This document shows, piece by piece, positions 38,052-49,650 of a DNA stretch of 64,000 bases (position 1 is its first letter; each line of letters opens with the position of its first letter). Under the pieces are notes generated by a model, which had not been told where the DNA came from, did not search any database, and saw nothing but the letters and a program-made list of their open reading frames with translations. A program made the position numbers and the translations under genes. The stretch spans positions 1-64,000 of the forward strand of contig CALNHX010002807.1 of assembly GCA_940337035.1 (NCBI GenBank). The letters are read 5' to 3'. This stretch comes from Agriotes lineatus (lineage: Eukaryota; Arthropoda; Insecta; Coleoptera; Elateridae).

Positions 38052-38167
38052 TATTTGGTGTTATTGTTAATGTTTATTTTTTGTTAATGTATATATTTTT
38101 GTATTACTTATTATATACACTTCGCCTGTTATTTTATGTACTATTTGGGCTTCGCCTGTTATGTACT
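38052..38167 (+). other. LINE 3' untranslated region
   Basis: A short AT-rich sequence between the ORF2 stop codon and the octamer tail. It holds TTGTTAATGT twice and a second direct repeat described separately. In LINEs the 3' UTR and tail are what the reverse transcriptase recognises on its RNA template; that role here is inferred from the family. No poly(A) tract is present. Confidence 0.8.
38120..38167 (+). repeat. Duplicated 3' UTR motif
   Basis: CTTCGCCTGTTAT begins at 38120 and again at 38150, each time followed shortly by ATGTACT. This gives two imperfect direct copies 30 bases apart. It is the only GC-containing patch in an AT-rich tail region, so it may be the part recognised by the reverse transcriptase, but that is a guess. 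Confidence 0.7.
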
Positions 38168-38199
38168 CTATTAAACTATTAAACTATTAAACTATTAAA
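38168..38199 (+). repeat. Four perfect CTATTAAA octamers, LINE 3' tail
   Basis: Four uninterrupted copies of CTATTAAA end the element directly against the array. A short tandem octamer tail in place of poly(A) is known from CR1-like elements and supports that affiliation. Copy number in such tails often varies between insertions. Confidence 0.9.
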
Positions 38200-41100
38200 C
38201 GTCCCAGACGTCCTAGATGTCCTATATGTCCTTAACGTCCCAGACGTCCCAGACGTCCTATATGTCCCATATGTCCCTAATGTCCCAGACGTCCTAGATG
38301 TCCTATATGTCCCTAACGTCCCAGACGTCCCAGATGTCCCATATGTCCCTAACGTCCCATACGTCCCAGATGGCCCATATGTTTCTAACGTCCCTGACGG
38401 CCTAGATGTCCCATATGTCCCTAACGTCCTAGATGTCCCAAATGTGCCATATGTCCCATATATCCCTAATGTACCAGGCGTCTTAAATGTCCCATATGTC
38501 CTGAACGTCCCAGACGTGCCAGACGTCCTAGATGTCCCACATGTTCTTAACGTCCCAGACGTCCCAAGCGTCCTAGATGTCCCATATGTCTCTAACGTCC
38601 CAGACGTCCCAGACGTCCCATATGTCCCTAACTTCCTAGACGTCCTAGATGTCTCATACGTCCTTAACGTCCCAGACGTCCCTGATGCCCTATATGTGCC
38701 TAACGTCCCATACGTACCAGATGTCCCATACGTCCCATACGCCCCTAACGTCCCAGACGTCCCAGACGTCCCAGATGCCCCATATGTCCCATATGTCCCT
38801 AATGTCCCAGGCGTCCTAGATGTTCCATATGTCCCTAACGTCCCAGACGTCCTAGATGTCCTACATGTCCCTAACGTCCCAGACGTCCCAGATGTTCCAT
38901 ATGTCCCTAACGTCCCAGACGTCCTAGATGTCCAATATGTCCCTAACGTACCAGACGTCCCCAGATGTTCCATATGTCCCTAACGTCCCAGATGTCTCAA
39001 ATGTGCCATATGTCCCTAATGTCCCTAATGTTCCAGACGTCCCAAATGTCCAATATGTCTTTAACGTCCCAGACGTCCTAGATGTCCCATATGTGCCTAA
39101 CGTCCTAGACGTCCTAGATGTCCCATACGTCCTTAACGTCCCAGACGTCCCTGATGCCCCAAATTTCCCTAACGTTTCAGACGTCCCAGATGTCCCATAT
39201 GTCCCATATGTCAATAATGTCCCAGGCGTCCTAAATGTCCCATATGTCCTTAACTTCCCAGACGTCCCAGGCGTCCTAGATGCCCCATATGTCCTTAACG
39301 TCTCAGACGTCCCAGATGTCCCATATGTCCCTAACGTCCCAGACGTCTCAGATGTCCCATATGTCCCATATGTCCCTAATGTCCCAGGCGTCCTAGATGT
39401 TCCATATGTCCCTAACGTCCCAGACATCCTAAATGTCCTATATGTCCCTAACGTCCCAGACGTCCCTGATGCCCCATATTTCCCTAACGTCCCAGACGTC
39501 CCAGATGTCCCATATGTCCCATATGTCCCATATGTCCCTAATATCCCAGGCGTCCTAAATGTCCCATATGTCCTTAACTTCCCAGACGTCCCAGGCGTCC
39601 TAGATGTCCCATATGTCCTTAACGTCTCAGACGTCCCAGATGTCCCATATGTCCCTAACGTCCCAGACGTCTCAGATGTCCCATATGTCCCATATGTCCC
39701 TAATGTCCCAGGCGTCCTAGATGTCCCATATGTCCCTAACGTCCCAGACGTCTCAGATGTCCCATACGTCCCATATGTCCCTAATGTCCCAGGCGTCCTA
39801 AATGTCCCATATGTCCTTAACTTCCCAGACGTCCAAGGCGTCCTAGATTTCCCATATGTCCTTAACGTCTCAGACGTCCCAGATGTCCCATTTGTCCCAT
39901 TTGTCCCTCACGTCCCAGACGTCTCAGATGTCCCATATGTCCCATATGTCCCTAATGTCCCAGGAGTCTTAGATGTTCCATATGTCCTTAAAGTCTCAGA
40001 CGTCCCAGATGTCTCATATGTCCCATATGTCCCTAATGTCCCAGGCGTCCTAGATGTTTCATTTGTCCCTAACGTCCCAGACGTCCTAAATGTTCCATAT
40101 GTCCCTAACGTCCCAGCCGTCCCAGTTGTCCCGTATGTTCCTAACGTCCCAGACGTCCCAGACGCCCTAGATGTCCCTTTCGTCCCAGACGTCCCAGACG
40201 TCCTAGATGTCCCATACGTCCCTAACGTCCCAGACGTCCTAGATGTCCTATATGTAGCTAACGTCCTAAACGTCCTAGATGTCCTATATGTCCCTAACGT
40301 CCCAGACGTCCCAGATGTACCATATGTCCCTAACGTCCCAGACGTCCCAGACGTCCTAGCTGTCCCGTATGTCCCTAACGTCCCAGACGTCCCAGACGTC
40401 CTAGATGTCCCATATGTCCCTAACGTCCTAGATGTCGTATATGTCCCTAACGTCCCAGACGTCCTAGATGTCCTATATGTCCTTAACGTCCCAGACGTCC
40501 CAGACGTCCTAGATGTCCCATATGTCCCTAATGTCCCAGACGTCCTAGATGTCCTATATGTCCCTAACGTCCCAGACGTCCCAGATGTCCCATATGTCCC
40601 TAACGTCCCATACGTCCCAGATGGCCCATATGTTTCTAACGTCCCTGACGGCCTAGATGTCCCATATGTCCCTAACGTCCTAGATGTCCCAAATGTGCCA
40701 TATGTCCCTAATGTCCCTAATGTCCCAGACGTCCCAAATGTCCCATATGGCCCTAACGTCCCAGACGTCCTAGATGTCCCATATGTCCCTAACGTTCTAG
40801 ACGTCCTAGATGACCCATGCGTCCTTAACGTCCCAGACGTCCCAGATGCCCCATATTTCCCTAACGTCCCAGACGTCACAGATGTCCCATATGGCCCATA
40901 TGTCCCATTTGTCCTATTCGTCCCAGATGTCCCATATGTCCCATATATCCCTAATGTACCAGGCGTCCTAAATGTCCCATATGTCCTTAACGTCCCAGAC
41001 GTGCCAGACGTCCTAGATGTCCCACATGTTCTTAACGTCCCAGACGTCCCAAGCGTCCTAGATGTCCCATATTTCCCTAACGTCCCAGACGTCCCAGACG

Positions 41101-43344
41101 TCCCATATGTCCCTAACGTCCCACACGTCCCAGATGTCCCATATGTTTCTAACGTCCCAGACGTCCCAGATGTCCCATATGTCCCTAACTTCCTAGACGT
41201 CCTAGATGTCTCATACGTCCTTAACGTCCCAGACGTCCCTGATGCCCTATATGTGCCTAACGTCCCATACGTACCAGATGTCCCATACGTCCCATACGCC
41301 CCTAACGTCCCAGACGTCCCAGACGTCCCAGATGCCCCATATGTCCCATATGTCCCTAATGTCCCAGGCGTCCTAGATGTTCCATATGTCCCTAACGTCC
41401 CAGACGTCCCAGACGTCCTAGATGTTCCATATGTCCCTAACGTCCCAGACGTCCTAGATGTCCTACATGTCCCTAACGTCCCAGACGTCCCAGATGTTCC
41501 ATATGTCCCTAATGCCCTAGGCGTCCTAAATGTCTTATATGTCCTTAACGTCCCAGACGTTCCAGACGTACTAGATGTCCCATATGTCCCTAACGTCCCA
41601 GCCGTCCCAGTTGTCCCGTATGTTCCTAACGTCCCAGACGTCCCAGACGCCCTAGATGTCCCTTCGTCCCAGACGTCCCAGACGTCCTAGATGTCCCATA
41701 CGTCCCTAACGTCCCAGACGTCCTAGATGTCCTATATGTACCTAACGTCCTAAACGTCCTAGATGTCCTATATGTCCCTAACGTCCCAGACGTCCCAGAT
41801 GTACCATATGTCCCTAACGTCCCAGACGTCCCAGACGTCCTAGCTGTCCCGTATGTCCCTAACGTCCCAGACGTCCCAGACGTCCTAGATGTCCCAAATG
41901 TCCTTAACGTCCCAGACGTCCTAGATGTCGTATATGTCCCTAACGTCCCAGACGTCCTAGATGTCCTATATGTCCTTAACGTCCCAGACGTCCCAGACGT
42001 CCTAGATGTCCCATATGTCCCTAATGTCCCAGACGTCCTAGATGTCCTATATGTCCCTAACGTCCCAGACGTCCCAGATGTCCCATATGTCCCTAACGTC
42101 CCATACGTCCCAGATGGCCCATATGTTTCTAACGTCCCTGACGGCCTAGATGTCCCATATGTCCCTAACGTCCTAGATGTCCCAAATGTGCCATATGTCC
42201 CTAATGTCCCTAATGTCCCAGACGTCCCAAATGTCCCATATGGCCCTAACGTCCCAGACGTCCTAGATGTCCCATATGTCCCTAACGTTCTAGACGTCCT
42301 AGATGACCCATGCGTCCTTAACGTCCCAGACGTCCCAGATGCCCCATATTTCCCTAACGTCCCAGACGTCTCAGATGTCCCATATGGCCCATATGTCCCA
42401 CTTGTCCTATTCGTCCCAGATGTCCCATATGTCCCATATATCCCTAATGTACCAGGCGTCCTAAATGTCCATATGTCCTTAACGTCCCAGACGTGCCAGA
42501 CGTCCTAGATGTCCCACATGTTCTTAACGTCCCAGACGTCCCAAGCGTCCTAGATGTCCCATATGTCCCTAACGTCCCAGACGTCCCAGACGTCCCATAT
42601 GTCCCTAACGTCCCAGACGTCCCAGATGCCCCATATGACCCATATGCCCATATTGTCTCAGACGTCCCAGATGTCCCATATGTTTCTAACGTCCCAGACG
42701 TCCCAGATGGCCCATATGTCCCTAACTTCCTAGACGTCCTAAATGTCTCATACGTCCTTAACGTCCCAGACGTCCCTGATGCCCTATATGTGCCTAACGT
42801 CCCATACGTACCAGATGTCCCATACGTCCCATACGCCCCTAACGTCCCAGACGTCCCAGACGTCCCAGATGCCCCATATGTCCCATATGTCCCTAATGTC
42901 CCAGGCGTCCTAGATGTTCCATATGTCCCTAACGTCCCAGACGTCCCAGACGTCCTAGATGTTCCATATGTCCCTAACGTCCTAGATGTCCCAAATGTGC
43001 CATATGTCCCTAATGTCCCTAATGTCCCAGACGTCCCAAATGTCCCATATGGCCATAACGTCCCAGACGTCCTAGATGTCCCATATGTCCCTAACGTTCT
43101 AGACGTCCTAGATGACCCATGCGTCCTTAACGTCCCAGACGTCCCAGATGCCCCATATTTCCCTAACGTCCCAGACGTCTCAGATGTCCCATATGTTCCA
43201 TATGTCCCATTTGTCCTAGGCGTCCCAGATGTCCCATATGTCCCATATATCCCTAATGTACTAGGCGTCTTAAATGTCCCATATGTCCTTAACGTCCCAG
43301 ACGTGCCAGACGTCCTAGATGTCCCACATGTTCTTAACGTCCCA
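38200..43344. repeat. Satellite array right of the LINE
   Basis: The array resumes with the last C of the split nonamer and then a GTCCCAGAC unit. This is the order seen without interruption at other copies of the site, such as 24061-24120. The order around 38920-41500 matches 25900-28500. Isolated register changes occur: a 10-base unit near 38957, an 8-mer near 41664 (GTCCCTTC) and an 8-mer near 42467. No gene is present. Confidence 0.85.
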
Positions 43345-46300
43345 GACGTTGTCCCATATGTCCCTAACGTCCCAGACGGTCCCCAGACGGTCCCATATGT
43401 CCCTAACGTCCCACACGTCCCAGATGTCCCAATATGTTTCTAACGTCCCAGACGTCCCAGATGTCCCATATGTCCCTAACTTCCTAGACGTCCTAGATGT
43501 CTCATACGTCCTTAACGTCCCAGACGTCCCCTGATGCCCTATATGTGCCTAACGTCCCATACGTACCAGATGTCCCATACGTCCCATACGCCCTAACGTC
43601 CCAGACGTCCCAGACGCCCAGATGCCCCATATGTCCAATATGTCCCCTAAATGTCCCAGGCGTCCTAGATGTTCCATATGTCCCTAACGTCCAGACGTCC
43701 TAGATGTCCCTACATGTCCCTAACGTCCCAGACGTCCCAGATGTTCCATAGGTCCCTAACGTCCCAGACGTCCTAGATGTCCCATATGTCCCTAACGTAC
43801 CAGACGTCCCAGATGTTCCATATGTCCCTAACGTCCCAGATGTCCCAAATGTGCCATATGTCCCTAATGTCCCTAATGTTCCAGACGTCCCAAATGTCCA
43901 ATAATGTCTTTAACGTCCAGACGTCCTAGATGTCCCATATGTCCCTAACGTCCTAGACGTCCTAGATGTCCCATACGTCCTTAACGTCCCAGACGTCCCT
44001 GATGCCCCATATTTCCCTAACGTTTCAGACGTCCCAGATGTCCCATATGTCCCATATGTCCCATATGTCCCTAATGTCCCAGGCGTCCTAAATGTCCCAT
44101 ATGTCCTTAACTTCCCAGACGTCCCAGGCTCCTAGATGCCCCATATGTCCTTAACGTCTCAGACGTCCCAGATGTCCCATATTTCCCTAACGTCCCAGAC
44201 GTCTCAGATGTCCCATATGTCCCATATGTCCCTAATGTCCCCAGGCGTCCTAGATGTTCCATATGTCCCTAACGTCCCAGACATCCTAAATGTCCTATAT
44301 GTCCCTAACGTCCCAGACGTCCCAGGTGTCCCATATGTCCCATATGTCCCATATGTCCCCTAATATCCCAGGCGTCCTAAATGTCCCATATGTCCTTAAC
44401 TTCCCAGACGTCCCAGGCGTCCTAGATGTCCCATATGTCCTTAACGTCTCAGACGTCCCAGATGTCCCATATGTCCCTAACGTCCCAGACGTCTCAGATG
44501 TCCCATATGTCCCATATGTCCCTAATGTCCCAGGCGTTCCTAGATGTCCATATGTCCCTAACGTCCCAGACGTCTCAGATGTCCCCATATGTCCCATATG
44601 TCCCTAATGTCCCAGGCGTCCTAAATGTCCCATATGTCCTTAACTTCCCAGACGTCCAAGGCGTCCCTAGATTTCCCATATGTCCTTAACGTCTCAGACG
44701 TCCCAGATGTCCCATTTGTCCCATTTGTCCCTCACGTCCAGACGTCTCAGATGTCCCATATGTCCCATATGTCCCTAATGTCCCAGGAGTCTTAGATGTT
44801 CCATATGTCCTTAACGTCTCAGACGTCCCAGATGTCTCATATGTCCCATATGTCCCTAATGTCCCAGGCGTCCTAGATGTTTCATTTGTCCCTAACGTCC
44901 CAGACGTCCTAAATGTCCCATATGTCCCTAACGTCCCAGCCGTCCCAGTTGTCCCGTATGTTCCTAACGTCCCAGACGTCCCAGACGCCCTAGATGTCCC
45001 TTTCGTCCCAGACGTCCCAGACGTCCTAGATGTCCCATACGTCCCTAACGTCCCAGACGTCCTAGATGTCCTATATGTAGCTAACGTCCTAAACGTCCTA
45101 GATGTCCTATATGTCCCTAACGTCCCAGACGTCCCAGATGTACCATATGTCCCTAACGTCCCAGACGTCCAGACGTCCTAGCTGTCCCGTATGTCCCTAA
45201 CGTCCCAGACGTCCCAGACGTCCTAGATGTCCCATATGTCCCTAACGTCCCAGACGTCCTAGATGTCGTATATGTCCCTAACGTCCCCAGACGTCCTAGA
45301 TGTCGTATATGTCCCTAATGTCCCAGACGTCCTAGATGTCCTATATGTCCCTAACGTCCCAGACGTCCAGATGTCCCATATGTCCCTAACGTCCCATACG
45401 TCCCAGATGGCCCATATGTTTTCTAACGTCCCTGACGGCCCCTAGATGTCCCATATGTCCCTAACGTCCTAGATGTCCCAAATGTGCCATATGTCCCATA
45501 TATCCCTAATGTACCAGGCGTCTTAAATGTCCCATATGTCCTTAACGTCCCAGACGTGCCAGACGTCCTAGATGTCCCACATGTTCTTAACGTCCCAGAC
45601 GTCCCAAGCGTCCTAGATGTCCCATATGTCCCTAACGTCCCAGACGTCCCAGACGTCCCATATGTCCCTAACTTCCTAGACGTCCTAGATGTCTCATACG
45701 TCCTTAACGTCCCAGACGTCCCTGATGCCCTATATGTGCCTAAGCGTCCCATACGTACCAGATGTCCCATACGTCCCATACGCCCCTAACGTCCCAGACG
45801 TCCCAGACGTCCCAGATGCCCCATATGTCCCATATGTCCCTAATGTCCCAGGCGTCCTAGATGTTCCATATGTCCCTAACGTCCCCAGACGTCCTAGATG
45901 TCCTACATGTCCCTAACGTCCCAGACGTCCCAGATGTTCCATATGTCCCTAACGTCCCAGACGTCCTAGATGTCCAATATGTCCCTAACGTACCAGACGT
46001 CCCAGATGTTCCATATGTCCCTAACGTCCCAGATGTCCAAATGTGCCATATGTCCCTAATGTCCCTAATGTTCCAGACGTCCCAAATGTCCCAATATGTC
46101 CTTTAACGTCCCAGACGTCCTAGATGTCCCATATGTGCCTAACGTCCTAGACGTCCTAGATGTCCCATACGTCCTTAACGTCCCAGACGTCCCTGATGCC
46201 CCAAATTTTCGCTAACGTTTCAGACGTCCAGATGTCCCATATGTCCCCATATGTCCCATATGTCAATAATGTCCCAGGCGTCCTAAATGTCCCATATGTC

Positions 46301-47665
46301 CTTAACTTCCCCAGACGTCCCAGGCGTCCTAGATGCCCCATATGTCCTTAACGTCTCAGACGTCCCAGATGTCCCATATGTCCCTAACGTCCCAGACGTC
46401 TCAGATGTCCCATATGTCTCATATGTCCCTAATGTCCCAGGCGTCCTAGATGTTCCATATGTCCCTAACGTCCCAGACATCCCTAAATGTCCTATATGTC
46501 CCTAACGTCCCAGACGTCCCTGATGCCCCATATTTCCCTAACGTCCCAGACGTCCCAGATGTCCCATATGTCCCATATGTCCCTAATATCCCAGGCGTCC
46601 CTAAATGTCCCATATGTCCTTAACTTCCCAGACGTCCCAGGCGTCCTAGATGTCCCATATGTCCTTAACGTCTCAGACGTCCCCAGATGTCCCATATGTC
46701 CCTAACGTCCCAGACGTCTCAGATGTCCATATGTCCCATATGTCCCTAATGTCCCAGGCGTCCTAGATGTCCCATATGTCCCTAACGTCCCAGACGTCTC
46801 AGATGTCCCATATGTCCCATATGTCCCTAATGTCCCAAGCGTCCTAAATGTCCCATATGTCCTTAACTCTCCCAGACGTCCAAGGCGTCCTAGATTTCCC
46901 ATATGTCCTTAACGTCTCAGACGTCCCAGATGTCCCATTTGTCCCATTTGTCCCTCACGTCCCAGACGTCTCAGATGTCCCCATATGTCCCATATGTCCC
47001 TAATGTCCCAGGAGTCTTAGATGTTCCATATGTCCTTAACGTCTCAGACGTCCCAGATGTCTCATATGTCCCCATATGTCCCTAATGTCCCCAGGCGTCC
47101 TAGATGTTTCATTTGTCCCTAACGTCCCAGACGTCCTAAATGTCCCATATGTCCCTAACGTCCCAGCCGTCCCAGTTGGCCCGTATGTTCCTAACGTCCC
47201 AGACGTCCCAGACGCCCTAGATGTCCCTTTCGTCCCAGACGTCCCAGACGTCCTAGATGTCCCATACGTCCCTAACGTCCCAGACGTCCTAGATGTCCTA
47301 TATGTAGCTAACGTCCTAAACGTCCTAGATGTCCTATATGTCCCTAACGTCCCCAGACGTCCCAGATGTACCATATGTCCCTAACGTCCCAGACGTCCCA
47401 GACGTCCTAGCTGTCCCGTATGTCCCTAACGTCCCAGACGTCCCAGACGTCCTAGATGTCCCATATGTCCCTAACGTCCTAGATGTCGTAAATGTCCCAA
47501 CGTCCCAGACGTGCTAGATGTCCCTATATGTCCTTAACGTCCCAGACGTCCCAGACGTCCTAGATGTCCCATATGTCCCTAATGTCCCAGACGTCCTAGA
47601 TGTCATATGTCCCTAACGTCCCAGACGTCCCAGATGTCCCATATGTCCCTAACGTCCCATACGTC
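43345..47665. repeat. Satellite array with dense 1-base indels
   Basis: The unit order is the same as in neighbouring array, but the 9-bp register breaks dozens of times. Examples are GTCCCCAGAC (43378, 45284, 45883), GTCCAGAC (43690, 44737, 45169), GTCCCCTAA (43650, 44356), CCAATATG (43430), CATAGGTCC (43750) and TTTTCGCTAAC (46206). Most changes lengthen or shorten a run of C. Nowhere else in the window is more than an occasional register break seen. This looks like uncorrected sequencing or consensus error in homopolymers rather than biology. Confidence 0.8.
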
Positions 47666-49650
47666 CAGATGGCCCATATGTTTCTAACGTCCCTGACGGC
47701 CTAGATGTCCCATATGTCCCTAACGTCCTAGATGTCCCAAATGTGCCATATGTCCCTAATGTCCCTAATGTCCCAGACGTCCCAAATGTCCCATATGGCC
47801 CTAACGTCCCAGACGTCCTAGATGTCCCATATGTCCCTAACGTTCTAGACGTCCTAGATGACCCATGCGTCCTTAACGTCCCAGACGTCCCAGATGTCCC
47901 ATATATCCCTAACGTCCTAGATGTCCCAAATGTGCCATATGTCCCTAATGTCCCTAATGTCCCAGACGTCCCAAATGTCCCATATGGCCCTAACGTCCCA
48001 TACGTCCCAGATGGCCCATATGTTTCTAACGTCCCTGACGGCCTAGATGTCCCATATGTCCCTAACGTCCTAGATGTCCCAAATGTGCCATATGTCCCAT
48101 ATATCCCTAATGTACCAGGCGTCTTAAATATCCCATATGTCCTTAACGTCCCAGACGTGCCAGACGTCCTAGATGTCCCACATGTTCTTAACGTCCCAGA
48201 CGTCCCAAGCGTCCTAGATGTCCCATATGTCCCTAACGTCCCAGACGTCCCAGACGTCCCATATGTCCCTAACTTCCTAGACGTCCTAGATGTCTCATAC
48301 GTCCTTAACGTCCCAGACGTCAGTGATGCCCTATATGTGCCTAACGTCCCATACGTACCAGATGTCCCATACGTCCCATACGCCCCTAACGTCCCAGACG
48401 TCCCAGACGTCCCAGATGCCCCATATGTCCCATATGTCCCTAATGTCCCAGGCGTCCTAGATGTTCCATATGTCCCTAACGTCCCAGACGTCCTAGATGT
48501 CCTACATGTCCCTAACGTCCCAGACGTCCCAGATGTTCCATATGTCCCTAACGTCCCAGATGTCCCAAATGTGCCATATGTCCCTAATGTCCCTAATGTT
48601 CCAGACGTCCCAAATGTCCAATATGTCTTTAACGTCCCAGACGTCCTAGATGTCCCATATGTGCCTAACGTCCTAGACGTCCTAGATGTCCCATACGTCC
48701 TTAACGTCCCAGACGTCCCTGATGCCCCAAATTTCCCTAACGTTTCAGACGTCCCAGATGTCCCATACGTCCCATATGTCCCATATGTCAATAATGTCCC
48801 AGGCGTCCTAAATGTCCCATATGTCCTTAACTTCCCAGACGTCCCAGGCGTCCTAGATGCCCCATATGTCCTTAACGTCTCAGACGTCCCAGATGTCCCA
48901 TATGTCCCTAACGTCCCAGACGTCTCAGATGTCCCATATGACCCATATGTCCCTAATGTCCCAGGCGTCCTAGATGTTCCATATGTCCCTAACGTCCCAG
49001 ACATCCTAAATGTCCTATATGTCCCTAACGTCCCAGACGTCCCTGATGCCCCATATTTCCCTAACGTCCCAGACGTCCCAGATGTCCCATATGTCCCATA
49101 TGTCCCATATGTCCCTAATATCCCAGGCGTCCTAAATGTCCCATATGTCCTTAACTTCCCAGACGTCCCAGGCGTCCTAGATGTCCCATATGTCCTTAAC
49201 GTCTCAGACGTCCCAGATGTCCCATATGTCCCTAACGTCCCAGACGTCTCAGATGTCCCATATGTCCCATATGTCCCTAATGTCCCAGGCGTCCTAGATG
49301 TCCCATATGTCCCTAACGTCCCAGACGTCTCAGATGTCCCATATATCCCATATGTCCCTAATGTCCCAGGCGTCCTAAATGTCCCATATGTCCTTAACTT
49401 CCCAGACGTCCAAGGCGTCCTAGATTTCCCATATGTCCTTAACGTCTCAGACGTCCCAGATGTCCCATTTGTCCCATTTGTCCCTCACGTCCCAGACGTC
49501 TCAGATGTCCCATATGTCCCATATGTCCCTAATGTCCCAGGAGTCTTAGATGTTCCATATGTCCTTAACGTCTCAGACGTCCCAGATGTCTCATATGTCC
49601 CATATGTCCCTAATGTCCCAGGCGTCCTAGATGTTTCATTTGTCCCTAAC
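47666..49650. repeat. Clean satellite array after the indel-rich stretch
   Basis: Register is perfect again from about 47670. The segment includes a compound piece at 47743-48110 in which the GTCCCAAAT-GTGCCATAT words occur three times in close succession, suggesting local rearrangement. From about 48500 it follows the same order as 38980-40600. No gene is seen. Confidence 0.75.

Larger units (their letters stand above)
35198..38199 (+). mobile_element. 5'-truncated CR1/Jockey-group LINE
   Basis: A 3002-bp AT-rich sequence wholly unlike the flanking array. It holds a long endonuclease-reverse transcriptase ORF, a short 3' UTR and a tail of four CTATTAAA octamers. There is no gag-like ORF1 and no 5' UTR. 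The element starts just inside the endonuclease domain, as expected of a LINE copy truncated at its 5' end during target-primed reverse transcription. The array unit GTCCCTAAC is split after base 8: GTCCCTAA ends at 35197 and its last C is at 38200. At most two ambiguous A bases could be a target-site duplication. The FADD catalytic box, the absence of RNase H and the octamer tail suggest the CR1 side of the CR1/Jockey group; clade assignment is inference. Confidence 0.93.

Noticed and set aside
35198..38199. Retrovirus or LTR retrotransposon
   Set aside because: No LTRs, protease, integrase or RNase H. The endonuclease is of the apurinic type and the 3' end is an octamer tail, as in non-LTR elements.
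43319..47517. A cluster of many small ORFs suggesting different gene content
   Set aside because: They arise from dense 1-base indels in the same satellite; the underlying unit order is unchanged.
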